Assembly: GCA_021736615.1 (NCBI GenBank) | Contig: JAIPFN010000146.1 | Coordinates: forward strand, 1-13,668 | DNA: 13,668 bases | Direction of reading: 5' to 3' | From: Phycisphaerae bacterium | Lineage (GTDB): Bacteria; Planctomycetota; Phycisphaerae; Sedimentisphaerales; Anaerohalosphaeraceae | In this document: positions 1 through 7,676 of the stretch, piece by piece | How the letters are laid out: each line of letters starts with the position of its first letter | Position numbering within the stretch: the stretch's first letter is position 1 | The notes under the pieces: generated by a model | Database searches by the model: none | What the model was told of the DNA's origin: nothing | What the model saw: only the letters and a program-made list of their open reading frames with translations | Position numbers and translations under genes: made by a program

Positions 1-1366
1 GTATAAACGCAATTACGTTAGTAATAATGCTGAAGCCGACGGGGACTGCAACGTCACGGGCACCGCGAATAGCGGCTTTGGTAAGACCCATACCCAATTG
101 ACGATACTCGTATATATTTTCACCGGCGACAATTGCGTCATCAACGACGATACCAAGGGCGATAATAAAAGCGAACATTGACATCATATTGATCGTTACA
201 TCGATCTGCGGTAAAAATATCATAGCTCCCAGAAAAGAAGTCGGAATTCCCATCGTAACCCAAAAAGCAAGTTTGTATTCCAGGAAGAGGCTCAATAAAA
301 TTAGAACGAGTATAAGCCCGTAAAAAGCATTTTTAAGAAGCAGTTCCAGGCGTTGCTGATAAATTTCGGACCTGTCATTATTAACCGCCCATGAAATACC
401 TTCGGGCAGGTCCTTTTCAATTTCATACATAGCATTTTTTACGGCCTTGGACACGCCTATGGGCGTTTGTTTGCCAACCCTGAAAACTGAAAGACCGATA
501 GAACGTTTTCCATTGTATGTCCCCATTGTGTCCGAATCCTGAAAGGTGTCGCTTACCTTTGCTATGTCGGACAGCAGCAGTACACTTCCGTCGGGAGTAG
601 TTACTATCGGTATTTGAGCGAATTCATTGGCCCAGTCGCTGCGCTGCTTTACTCTTAAAAGTATGTCACCTCCTTTTGTTTCGATAACTCCGCCAGGCAA
701 TTCGACAGAGGTGCTGTTGATCTTTCGCGATACATCATTTAAAGTCAAATTAAAGGTCCGCAGGGTTTCCTGTGGAATTTCGACATGGACTTCATAGTTA
801 CGTCCGCCCATAACGTCTATCTGAGTAATTTGAGGATCCTGCAACAGCCTGTCACGAACCTGCTCGGTAAGTTCCCGCAGAACCCATTCGCTTACATCTC
901 CATAAATCTGGATGTCGACAACATCTCTCCGGTGTACCATCAAACTTACTTCCGGCTCTTCTGTTTGTTCAGGGAATGTTCTAATTCTATCGATTTCCTG
1001 CTTGATATTCTGGTAAACTATCTGCGCGTCTGCACTTTCAAGCAATTCCGCCATGACAACGCCCGAACCCTCTGCAGCTGTAGCTGTTATTTCTTTTACT
1101 CCATCAAGGCTGCGAATGGACTCTTCGACGGCTAATATTATCCCCTGCTCGATTTCTTCAGGGCTTGAGCCCGGATAAGCCACTCGAATACTGACTATGT
1201 CCAGATCGAATTCGGGAAAGACTTCCTGGGTTATTTTCGTACTGACAAAAAGACCGCCCAGAATAAGTGTGAGCATAAGGATATTAGGGGTGACCCTGTT
1301 GTAAACCATCCAGCTGATCATGCCGTTTTCTCGGTTTTCTGATTCGGGTTTCTTTAGATTTTGCAT
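1..1366 (-). CDS. RND (HAE1/AcrB-type) efflux pump inner-membrane subunit, N-terminal part (cut by window edge)
   Basis: Proton-driven export subunit of a tripartite efflux pump in the inner membrane. The minus frame is open from an ATG at 1364-1366 to the window edge, giving 455 codons; family members are usually over 1000 residues, so more than half lies outside. Visible are a first membrane helix (about residues 24-45, NRVTPNILMLTLIL), a periplasmic porter region (PGSSPEEIEQ, then the SVELPGG stretch), and TM2-TM4 after residue 335 (YGLILVLILLSLFLEYKLAF). The TM4 proton-relay pair is present as GIVVDDAIV, D409-D410, matching AcrB D407-D408. A GAAGG ribosome-binding site lies about 10 bases upstream. 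It is last in the tetR-OMF-adaptor-RND order, 143 bases after the adaptor stop. Substrate cannot be told. Family assignment is very secure. Confidence 0.95.
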   Translation of the reverse strand, partial: MQNLKKPESENRENGMISWMVYNRVTPNILMLTLILGGLFVSTKITQEVFPEFDLDIVSIRVAYPGSSPEEIEQGIILAVEESIRSLDGVKEITATAAEGSGVVMAELLESADAQIVYQNIKQEIDRIRTFPEQTEEPEVSLMVHRRDVVDIQIYGDVSEWVLRELTEQVRDRLLQDPQITQIDVMGGRNYEVHVEIPQETLRTFNLTLNDVSRKINSTSVELPGGVIETKGGDILLRVKQRSDWANEFAQIPIVTTPDGSVLLLSDIAKVSDTFQDSDTMGTYNGKRSIGLSVFRVGKQTPIGVSKAVKNAMYEIEKDLPEGISWAVNNDRSEIYQQRLELLLKNAFYGLILVLILLSLFLEYKLAFWVTMGIPTSFLGAMIFLPQIDVTINMMSMFAFIIALGIVVDDAIVAGENIYEYRQLGMGLTKAAIRGARDVAVPVGFSIITNVIAFI

Positions 1367-1434
1367 ATATGTATAACCTTCAACTCATTTTAATTCATAG
1401 TTGTCCAAAACATTTTTTTCATCGAGACAGGCTC

Positions 1435-1509
1435 TTAATTAGCTAACACCTTTGCCCGTTGCCCGACGTACGAACTCTTGGCCAAAGCTTTATCCTGAGC
1501 AGGAGTGAT
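1435..1509 (-). other. In-frame 24-codon open extension after the adaptor stop codon
   Basis: Directly after the TAA of the periplasmic adaptor gene (1510-1512) the same minus-strand frame continues for 24 sense codons and ends at a second TAA (1435-1437). The predicted tail begins ITPAQDKALAKSSYVG and ends RAKVLAN, with a basic, helix-prone composition resembling the adaptor's own C-terminus. It may be a former C-terminus cut off by a nonsense mutation, or chance. The remaining spacer to the RND gene (1367-1434) shows only the RND ribosome-binding site. Confidence 0.35.
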
Positions 1510-2739
1510 TTACGGTTTTTGGGTTTTTTCTTTGACCGCCAGGTTTTCCTTTTGTCCGGATGTTCTTAGTTGCATTCCCGCGACAGGAGCTGATATATCT
1601 GAAGCCACAATATTGTCAGATAAAGCAATTCCATTTGAAATGACAACTTCATCTTTACCTTTGTATAGAACATTAACAGATTGAATATTCAGTCTGGTTT
1701 CATTGCCTTCATTACTGGCGACCCATACATTATCACCATTACGAAGTAATGAACGATCGATGCTATATGCCGACTTGATAGTCTCACCCTCAATTTCAAC
1801 ACGAACATAAGATCCTAAAAGCAATAGATTTCTAACAGGATTCTCGCTCTTTATCAGCAGCGGGTCTTCAATCGAAACGATCAATTTCGCCATTCTTCCC
1901 GAAGTTTCCAGATCCGGCAAAAGCCGAACAACCTTTCCTGTTCTAAACATATTCTCGCCCCAGGCAGATGAATTATAAACTTTCACCATCGAGCCTTCCT
2001 CGCCGTTTTTACCGGGAATCTTGATCCATTTCAGTTTGTCAACCTGCACGGAAACATTAATCCAGAATTCATCCGTACCGGTTAGTTTCACTAGCGGAGT
2101 AGACGGAGAAACCATTTGTCCACGTTCAATATGTTTTTCATTAATGACGGCATTAAAAGGCAGTTTTATAGTTGTACGTTCCAGGTTAAGCCTGGCCTGG
2201 TCTAATCTTGCCTGTGCCATTTCGAAATTACTTTTTGCAATACCCAAATGCGGCTGACGAAGTACGAGTCGTTTATCGCTATCTGAGAGTGTATTTCCAA
2301 GCAGCTTGGATTCCTGCTTTGCAACGTCCTGGCTGCCGTATTCGATTTCTAAATTACTTTGAGCATTAGCAAGTTCCCCTTCACGCTGCTTAACGATCAA
2401 CTCATAATCGTTTGGTTCTATTTGTAAAAGTTTTTCATCTTTTGCAAGGATAACACCGGGTATTAACTTCGGATTTAACTCAGTGATTTTCCCGGACACC
2501 TGGGGCGTCAAATTGACCTGACGGGCAGGCACGACAACTCCCATTCCATCAACCGTAATTGTCACATCTTTGGGCTGAATTAAAACCGTCTCTACCAGTC
2601 TGGCCTGTTTTTCAGGGGGTCTGCGAACTGATTTTGGCTTTGTCTTCATTAAACCGGTAGATATCAAAAGCCCTGCAATGACAATAACCGCAGGTAAAAT
2701 ATACCTGACCGTCAAACCCATCAATTTATCTGATTTCAT
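1510..2739 (-). CDS. RND efflux periplasmic adaptor (membrane fusion protein, HlyD/AcrA type)
   Basis: Periplasmic adaptor that links the RND pump to the outer-membrane factor. It has 409 residues, normal for the family. A single N-terminal membrane anchor spans about residues 13-31 (YILPAVIVIAGLLISTGLM). It is followed by the first beta-barrel/lipoyl half (about 65-110, with TPQVSGKITEL), a long alpha-helical hairpin with many Gln, Glu, Leu and Lys (about 115-195), the second lipoyl half (LPFNAVINEKHIERGQMVSP) and C-terminal beta-barrel and membrane-proximal domains. Its ATG is only 27 bases after the outer-membrane-factor stop, so the two are co-transcribed, with a GGTG-type ribosome-binding site. 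There is no lipobox, so it is anchored by the helix. An in-frame extension follows its stop (see 1435-1509). Confidence 0.93.
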   Translation of the reverse strand: MKSDKLMGLTVRYILPAVIVIAGLLISTGLMKTKPKSVRRPPEKQARLVETVLIQPKDVTITVDGMGVVVPARQVNLTPQVSGKITELNPKLIPGVILAKDEKLLQIEPNDYELIVKQREGELANAQSNLEIEYGSQDVAKQESKLLGNTLSDSDKRLVLRQPHLGIAKSNFEMAQARLDQARLNLERTTIKLPFNAVINEKHIERGQMVSPSTPLVKLTGTDEFWINVSVQVDKLKWIKIPGKNGEEGSMVKVYNSSAWGENMFRTGKVVRLLPDLETSGRMAKLIVSIEDPLLIKSENPVRNLLLLGSYVRVEIEGETIKSAYSIDRSLLRNGDNVWVASNEGNETRLNIQSVNVLYKGKDEVVISNGIALSDNIVASDISAPVAGMQLRTSGQKENLAVKEKTQKP

Positions 2740-2766
2740 AATTGCACCTATTCATTTTTCTGATGA

Positions 2767-4182
2767 TTATTCGTTAATTTCCTTTGAGTCCGGGCGTTGT
2801 ATTTCCCAACTGCCGGCTATTGCTTTGCAAAGATCGATTCTACGTTCAATTAGCACTCTACGCCCATTAAGTTCTGTTATTTCAAGATTTTGCTGCGATA
2901 CGAGAGAATCAAGAACTCTGATATAGTCAAGGCGGCCCTTTAAATAGTTCAATTCGGTGCTGGTGTAAACCTGGCGAGCCAGCTTGAGCTGTTGATTGAG
3001 GTTGTCCAGATATAGTTTCTGATAAGCTTCCTGGCTGATCGCATCTTCGGTTTCTTTCAGTGCGACCAGAATAGCCTGGCCGTAATTATTGATCCTTTCG
3101 GATAAAACACCTTTTGTTCGCAAAACCTCAGCCTTACGAAGTCCGGCATCATATAGCGGCCCGATTACGTTTGCAGCTAAATTTGAAGCCCAGTCATCAA
3201 AAAGATTGTCAATGTCGCTCGAGGAGCTTTCCGCTGTTGCGAGTATACTTAACCTGGGATATTGATCGGCGATTGCAACTGCAACACGTTTATCGGCAGC
3301 CTGAATGCTCTTGAATGCTCTTTGTATGTCAGGTCTGTTCTGGACGGTTGATGACGGCAGTCCGGTCTCCGGCAAAGCGGGTAATTCGATAAGGTTTATG
3401 TCTTCATCTTTCCAACTCAATGCCGGGCTTTTCCCCAGCAAAACAGAAAGCTGATGCTGTAATACCACCATGCTCTCCTGTGCCTTTATGAGCTTTCCGC
3501 GTGTAGATTCAACCAGCTGCTGCTGCCTGTATACGTCCGCCGCTCCGACAATCCCCTTTGAAAACTGTGTTGTAATTATATCCAGTACATTCTGGTTTGA
3601 AATAACCTGCTGACTCAAGACTAAAGCTGCCTGCTTTGCTTCGGCGAGTTGATACCAGGTTTTCGCAACGCTCGAAGTCAATGTTATTGCTGCGGCATAG
3701 ACATCTTCCTGGGCGGCTATCGCATCCAGCACCGCAGCCTGTTGCGATGAGCGTATTTTTCCCCAAAGATCAACTTCATAAGATAGAGTTAAACCTGCTG
3801 AAAAATTTGAAGAATATGTCTTTGTGCTTGAAGTTTCACGTCTGGTTCTGCTTGCATCGCCGGTGTAATTTATTTTTGGAAGAAGGCTTGCCCCTTCTTT
3901 AACTGCGATTTGTTCTGCCTGTGTCAGCCGGTCCCACACAGAGAGAATCGAAAAATTATTGCCTATTGCTTCATCCATCAATTCGTTCAAATTCGGGTCA
4001 TTAAATGAAAGCCACCATTTCTCCGGCAATACCTCTATACCGCTCTTAGAAAAATTATCCGGCATTGAGACTGGGTTCTTAAGTGTTTTCGTCTTAGAAC
4101 CGCATCCTGTGATTGAAATGCATATCAAAACCAGCAGGATCTTTTTTAATACCTGTGTTTTAATAGGTGTTATTTCTAGCAT
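2767..4182 (-). CDS. Outer-membrane factor lipoprotein of an RND pump (TolC/NodT family)
   Basis: Outer-membrane channel through which the pump expels substrate. It has 471 residues, typical of NodT-type factors. The N-terminus is a lipoprotein signal: KK followed by a hydrophobic stretch and the lipobox ITGC, with the acylated cysteine at residue 27. The family signature YEVDLWGK lies at residues 135-142, and two long helical repeats (Ala-, Gln- and Leu-rich) follow, the second including NRPDIQRAFKSIQAADKRV. A clear AAAGGAC ribosome-binding site (4187-4193) stands six bases upstream of the ATG. The gene is followed after 27 bases by the adaptor and preceded by 224 bases separating it from the tetR-family gene. 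Substrate is unknown; assignment is firm. Confidence 0.94.
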   Translation of the reverse strand: MLEITPIKTQVLKKILLVLICISITGCGSKTKTLKNPVSMPDNFSKSGIEVLPEKWWLSFNDPNLNELMDEAIGNNFSILSVWDRLTQAEQIAVKEGASLLPKINYTGDASRTRRETSSTKTYSSNFSAGLTLSYEVDLWGKIRSSQQAAVLDAIAAQEDVYAAAITLTSSVAKTWYQLAEAKQAALVLSQQVISNQNVLDIITTQFSKGIVGAADVYRQQQLVESTRGKLIKAQESMVVLQHQLSVLLGKSPALSWKDEDINLIELPALPETGLPSSTVQNRPDIQRAFKSIQAADKRVAVAIADQYPRLSILATAESSSSDIDNLFDDWASNLAANVIGPLYDAGLRKAEVLRTKGVLSERINNYGQAILVALKETEDAISQEAYQKLYLDNLNQQLKLARQVYTSTELNYLKGRLDYIRVLDSLVSQQNLEITELNGRRVLIERRIDLCKAIAGSWEIQRPDSKEINE

Positions 4183-4406
4183 AAATGTCCTTTACATATG
4201 TACGTCCATTAATATATATTGTGTATGTCGGCGGTATGATAGTTACATCTCTGGTTATTTTATGTCAAATGCCGCGAATTTTTCCGATATTTTTTGTATT
4301 ACTAAATAATAAACTGGAATCAAAAACACACCAAGCTGATCTGTGTATATGTTATTGTCATTTTCTCTTTCATAGAATTGAAACATATTCAGATTCGACG
4401 ATACCA

Positions 4407-5009
4407 TCAATCGGTAATACCCAGATAAGCCGAAAACATTTTGATCAGGTCCTCACCATCCATTTCAGGTTGCAGGCCCATAAAATCAGTATTGACCCTG
4501 AATATACCTACGATGCAGGCATGCAATAATTCAGCTGCTTTATAAGAATCAATATTAAAAAAAACTTGCTGGTCGATGCCTTCCTGGAGCACACGAGCGA
4601 ATAACTCTATAAAATTTTTCTGATGCTCAAATCTTATATTTTCCTTTTTATTAAAAACACCAGACAACTCAAGAAATTCAAAGGTGTCTTTATTTGCAGC
4701 AATAAAATCTAAAACCTGCCTGATTAAATAAATGATTTTCTTGTCAGGTTTAAGATTAGATTCCGACGCCTGGGCCAGCAACGAAAAGAACTCATCGCAT
4801 AATCTCTCATGGACAAAAATCAACAGGTCCTGCTTGTTTTCAAAGTAATTATACAACGTACCCGTAGAAACTCCTGTCTCTGTGGCAATTCGCTGCATCT
4901 GAAGTCCATTTAGCCCTTCTTCCTTGAGAATATTGACAGCAGCATCAAAAGTCGTTGACTTAAAGGCGCTTTCAATTAAGTCCCGTTTTGTCTTATTATA
5001 ATTAGCCAT
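4407..5009 (-). CDS. TetR/AcrR-family transcriptional regulator
   Basis: Likely local repressor of the efflux cassette. It has 200 residues, the usual length. The N-terminal DNA-binding domain occupies about residues 8-63: AVNILKEEGLNGLQMQRIA leads into the helix-turn-helix, whose recognition helix is about residues 47-57 (VSTGTLYNYFE), followed by the family-typical NKQDLL. The C-terminal part (about 70-200) is helical and lacks an obvious signature, as expected for a ligand-binding domain that varies between members. The ATG has a GAGGAA ribosome-binding site (5018-5023), eight bases away. It lies upstream of and co-directional with the pump genes. A spaced inverted repeat around its promoter suggests autorepression (inference). 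The effector cannot be told. Confidence 0.93.
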   Translation of the reverse strand: MANYNKTKRDLIESAFKSTTFDAAVNILKEEGLNGLQMQRIATETGVSTGTLYNYFENKQDLLIFVHERLCDEFFSLLAQASESNLKPDKKIIYLIRQVLDFIAANKDTFEFLELSGVFNKKENIRFEHQKNFIELFARVLQEGIDQQVFFNIDSYKAAELLHACIVGIFRVNTDFMGLQPEMDGEDLIKMFSAYLGITD

Positions 5010-5031
5010 CTTTTCTGTTCCTCGGAATATT

Positions 5032-5067
5032 ATTCAGTAAAACAAATCTAAATTCACAATACTGAAT
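5032..5067. promoter_or_regulatory. Spaced inverted repeat, candidate TetR operator
   Basis: ATTCAGTA at 5032-5039 and its exact reverse complement TACTGAAT at 5060-5067 are separated by 20 bases. One arm overlaps the predicted -10 region and spacer of the tetR promoter; the other lies just downstream of the expected transcript start. This placement suits autorepression, but the spacing is wide for a single TetR dimer, so two bound dimers or coincidence are possible. Confidence 0.35.
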
Positions 5068-5084
5068 CAAGGTTCATTTATCAA
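5056..5084 (-). promoter_or_regulatory. Predicted sigma70-type promoter of the tetR-family gene and efflux cassette
   Basis: On the minus strand, TTGATA (5079-5084) and TATTGT (5056-5061) are separated by 17 bases. This is a 5/6 match at -35, a 4/6 match at -10 and the ideal spacing, placing the transcript start about 40 bases upstream of the tetR ATG. It was found by eye only. Confidence 0.4.
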
Positions 5085-5162
5085 GCAAATTTTAGGAAAT
5101 TTTCTAGCAGATGACAGTCGCATGCCATATCATATTGTACAGCAAGTGTTTATGGTATTGGG

Positions 5163-5191
5163 GTGACGAGGATAATCTGAGATAGTATAAC
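5163..5191 (+). promoter_or_regulatory. Predicted promoter of the decayed small gene
   Basis: GTGACG (5163-5168) and TATAAC (5186-5191) are separated by 17 bases. The -10 box is a 5/6 match and the -35 box a 4/6 match. It ends 13 bases before the ATG of the broken reading frame at 5205, so any leader would be very short. Confidence 0.3.
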
Positions 5192-5204
5192 ACAAAGGAT
5201 TTGG

Positions 5205-5448
5205 ATGGAATATGCTACTTAACATATTTCATGTCTTGGAAATGTCCAATTCCGTCTGAAGCATTACGCAATCCTGGAAGGCGGTGATGCGTGTAATCAT
5301 TCGGCTATTGCGGCAAGAACATACGAATTGAATAAAGAAGGTAGTGAGAAGAAGGCAGAAGGCTGAAGGGGATTTTGAGCATTATGAGTATCTCAGTGTC
5401 GGCGTTCCGGGCCTCCAATTACTGCTAAATAAGCTCGTTTATGCGTAA
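5205..5448 (+). pseudogene. Decayed small gene, possibly encoding a helix-turn-helix protein (function unknown)
   Basis: An ATG at 5205 has a good AAAGGA ribosome-binding site (5194-5199) five bases upstream. It reads five codons (MEYAT) and meets TAA at 5220-5222. The same frame then stays open from 5223, giving GNVQFRLKHYAILEGG and HSAIAARTYELNKE, until TGA at 5361-5363. Removing one base of the GG at 5340-5341 joins NKE to the second frame, VVRRRQKAEGDFEHYEYL, which runs to TAA at 5446-5448. The repaired product would be about 80 residues. Its middle resembles a helix-turn-helix of the kind found in transposases and small regulators, but I do not recognise the family. One nonsense change and one frameshift next to intact expression signals support a recent relic. 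Chance openness cannot be excluded. Confidence 0.4.
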
Positions 5449-5467
5449 TAAAAAGTTTTTTTGAGCA

Positions 5468-5495
5468 TTGAAATCAACGATAAACTTATTATAAT
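5468..5495 (+). promoter_or_regulatory. Predicted sigma70-type promoter of the rightward gene run
   Basis: TTGAAA (5468-5473) and TATAAT (5490-5495) are separated by 16 bases: a perfect -10 box and a 4/6 -35 box that keeps the key TTGA. Transcription would start near 5502, giving a leader of about 57 bases before the ATG at 5559. This also argues against using the GTG at 5514, which would leave only about 12 bases of leader. Confidence 0.55.
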
Positions 5496-5558
5496 GAACT
5501 TTTACGGCTAAAAGTGAAGCCCAATGCGTTTTTATACCCTAAAGTTCGAGGTTTACTA

Positions 5559-6593
5559 ATGAATCAGTCCCAATGGGATGTCCTTCTAAGTGTTGTCAAT
5601 GGTGAATCGCTGCCGAAAATTCCTACCGGTTTTATAATTGATTGTCCCTGGGTTCCAGGTTGGTTCGGTATAAGTACTCTTGACTATTTTACCGATGATG
5701 TGTGCTGGTTTGAGGCTAATAAGAAGGCTATCGAAACTTTTGCTGAGACTACTTTTCTGCCGGGGTTCTGGTCGGAGTATGGTATGTGTACGGAACCGAG
5801 TGCTTTCGGTGCGAAGTGTCAGTGGTTTCACGACAATATGCCGCATGCCGTGAAGGTGCTGAATAGTTTAAGTGAGGTTGATTCATTGGCCAAACCTAAT
5901 GTTCGTACCGACGGGCTTTTGCCGTTTGTTATCAACCGGCTTAAACGCACACAGCCGCAGATCGAGGGTATGGGGCATCAGATCAAATTTGCAGTGGCGA
6001 GGGGGCCGCTTAATATCGCTTCCTTCCTGATGGGGAGCACCGAGCTTATGATGGGTATGATGACCGATCAGGAGCGGTGTCATAAACTTGTCGATCTTAT
6101 TACCGATTTTCTGGTTGACTGGATCGGTTACCAGATGGAGTGTTTCCCGTCTATCGAAGGTATTTTCCTGCTGGATGACATCATCGGTTTTGTCGGCGAC
6201 GAGCAGTGCAAAGAATATGTGGTTCCTTACTTCAAGAAAATCTACGGCGCGTTCAATGCGAAGATCAATATGCTGCACAATGACGCTGCCGGGCTTGTAA
6301 GTTCTCCGTATCTTGAGGAAATGGGTGTGAATCTGTTTAATCCCAGCTTTGAGCATAGTTTAAAAAAGCTTAAGGAGCTGACTAATAATAAGGTTGCTAT
6401 CCTTGGCAATATTCCTCCTCGCGATGTGCTGGCACTGGGTACGCCGGATGATGTTGGGTCGGCTGTAAAGGACTCTGTCGCAGGGCTTGGCGATCTTTCG
6501 AGAGTGATGCTTTCTTGCGGCGGAGGAATGCCGCAGAATGTTACTAATGAGAATATTAAGGCGTTTATTGACGCGGCGAGTAAAGTAGTATGA
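5559..6593 (+). CDS. Uroporphyrinogen-decarboxylase/methyltransferase-fold protein (COG0407 type), not HemE
   Basis: A 344-residue protein of the URO-D TIM-barrel superfamily, which includes haem-pathway HemE and cobalamin-dependent methyltransferases such as MtaA/MtbA. The start is taken at ATG 5559 because GAGGT (5548-5552) lies six bases upstream; an in-frame GTG at 5514 lacks this. The N-terminus lacks the MRQAGR substrate motif of HemE, so tetrapyrrole decarboxylation is unlikely. In the methyltransferases a His-X-Cys pair and a later Cys bind zinc. Here the matching positions appear to be H240-N-D242 and C320 (in LSCGGGMPQN), so the middle ligand is Asp. The LGNIPPRDVLALGTPDDV stretch is typical of the COG0407 group. 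It is first in the rightward run. The substrate is unknown; a corrinoid- or C1-linked role is only a guess. Confidence 0.85.
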   Translation: MNQSQWDVLLSVVNGESLPKIPTGFIIDCPWVPGWFGISTLDYFTDDVCWFEANKKAIETFAETTFLPGFWSEYGMCTEPSAFGAKCQWFHDNMPHAVKVLNSLSEVDSLAKPNVRTDGLLPFVINRLKRTQPQIEGMGHQIKFAVARGPLNIASFLMGSTELMMGMMTDQERCHKLVDLITDFLVDWIGYQMECFPSIEGIFLLDDIIGFVGDEQCKEYVVPYFKKIYGAFNAKINMLHNDAAGLVSSPYLEEMGVNLFNPSFEHSLKKLKELTNNKVAILGNIPPRDVLALGTPDDVGSAVKDSVAGLGDLSRVMLSCGGGMPQNVTNENIKAFIDAASKVV

Positions 6594-6620
6594 GATGATA
6601 CTTGAAAGGGGCGATTTAGT

Positions 6621-7559
6621 ATGAAAAAAAGAATTGGTGTTAAAGACATCTGTGGTTTACGTCTTAAGGCGTTTACCCTAATTGAATTGCTGGTCGTTAT
6701 TGCGATAATTGCTTTGCTGCTTGCTATACTTATGCCGGCCCTGAAAATGGCTAAGAAAAAAGCCGGTGCCGTTGTTTGTATGTCAAATACAAGAGGTATG
6801 GCGAGTGCTTTTTTTATGCAGAAGGAAGATTCTGGCGGAAACTACGGAGGAGCGACATATTCTGTTGGGACACGACAGGGAAATCTTATGAGTAGTAATC
6901 CTGGTCAGAGCATCAGCGGTTGGATAAGACCTCCAGAAGATAAATCAGGCAACCAGGTTGGTGGTCTAGGAAACAATAACCCCAATTTAGTTCTAAGCGA
7001 TGAAGATGTGATACGCGGAATTGAAAAGGGAGTTCTATATGAGTATCTCGGAGACGCAAAATCATTCAGGTGTCCGACAGATTTGAGACGATCTATCAAT
7101 GGAAACAGGATTTACAATGCCTGGTCTATCCCTGCATGCATCAATCCCGAAGCTGACAGGGAACCGCCCCTTTCATCCCGTGAGATCAGGAATAGAGGAT
7201 GGGTGACAAACTTCGGTGATATATCCAGTCCTTCTTCGAAATACATTTTGGTTGAAACCGGCGAAACAAGAAATATTAATTACGGTTGGCACAGTTTTCA
7301 AACATCAACACCATCTTCTCCAAACGTGACATCAGAGCTTTGGTCCCCTGTCGCTGTTAATCACAGTAAAGCCAGTATATTTGGAATGGCCGATGGTCAT
7401 GCTGAAAAAGTTTCGTGGAAAAGCAAAATGATAGAAGATCATGCGATGGCATTTATGAATGACCCCTCAAGAGGACTTTACGGAAAAGTCCCACCAGTTA
7501 CTGAACTTGAAAAAGAAGATGTTAGATGGCTGGAAAAAGGGTGGCCGGGACGCCGTTAA
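6621..7559 (+). CDS. Prepilin-like protein with N-terminal cleavage/methylation motif and H-X9-DG tail motif
   Basis: A 312-residue type II secretion/type IV pilin-like protein. The leader is short and basic (residues 1-17), followed by KAFTLIELLVVIAIIALLLA, so the peptidase site would be A17-F18 with the conserved Glu at +5 (E22). Position -1 is Ala where classical prepilins have Gly. The hydrophobic helix runs to about residue 38 and continues into KMAKKKAGAVVCMSNTRGM, then a globular domain. Near the end is H248-X9-D258-G259, the H-X9-DG motif of the large paralogous pseudopilin families of planctomycetes and Lentisphaerae. It starts 27 bases after the upstream stop with an AAGGGG ribosome-binding site. 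It likely sits in the inner membrane and periplasm; its partners and function are unknown. Confidence 0.88.
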   Translation: MKKRIGVKDICGLRLKAFTLIELLVVIAIIALLLAILMPALKMAKKKAGAVVCMSNTRGMASAFFMQKEDSGGNYGGATYSVGTRQGNLMSSNPGQSISGWIRPPEDKSGNQVGGLGNNNPNLVLSDEDVIRGIEKGVLYEYLGDAKSFRCPTDLRRSINGNRIYNAWSIPACINPEADREPPLSSREIRNRGWVTNFGDISSPSSKYILVETGETRNINYGWHSFQTSTPSSPNVTSELWSPVAVNHSKASIFGMADGHAEKVSWKSKMIEDHAMAFMNDPSRGLYGKVPPVTELEKEDVRWLEKGWPGRR

Positions 7560-7676
7560 TACAGCGATGGAAAAAATCAAGAAAATATTCGTCTTACTCA
7601 AATTTCTTGCATTTGGGGGGCGTTTAGTATAGTGTCTTGTGACAGTAAAAATGTTTTTTAGAAAGAAGGGTTAGGT

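Noticed and set aside
4193..4202. TACATATGTA palindrome just upstream of the outer-membrane-factor ribosome-binding site as an operator
   Set aside because: A 10-base palindrome is fairly likely by chance in an A/T-rich spacer, and no second copy was found at the other promoter.
4236..4268. TTGACA with TATCAT upstream of the outer-membrane-factor gene as a promoter (minus strand)
   Set aside because: The spacer is 21 bases, outside the normal 16-18; no better -10 box sits at the right distance.
4185..4529. A plus-strand 114-codon frame spanning the spacer and the end of the tetR-family gene
   Set aside because: It overlaps the regulator's C-terminus, shows no ribosome-binding site or family motif, and looks like a chance opening in A/T-rich DNA.
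5514..5558. GTG at 5514 as the start of the UroD-like gene
   Set aside because: It would sit about 12 bases from the predicted transcript start without a ribosome-binding site, while ATG 5559 has an ideal GAGGT and matches the family's usual N-terminus.
7617..7630. GGGGCGTTTAGTAT resembling the leader of the prepilin-like gene (6608-6622), as a remnant of a duplicated gene start
   Set aside because: The match is only 14 bases with one gap and no downstream coding similarity follows, so coincidence is likely.
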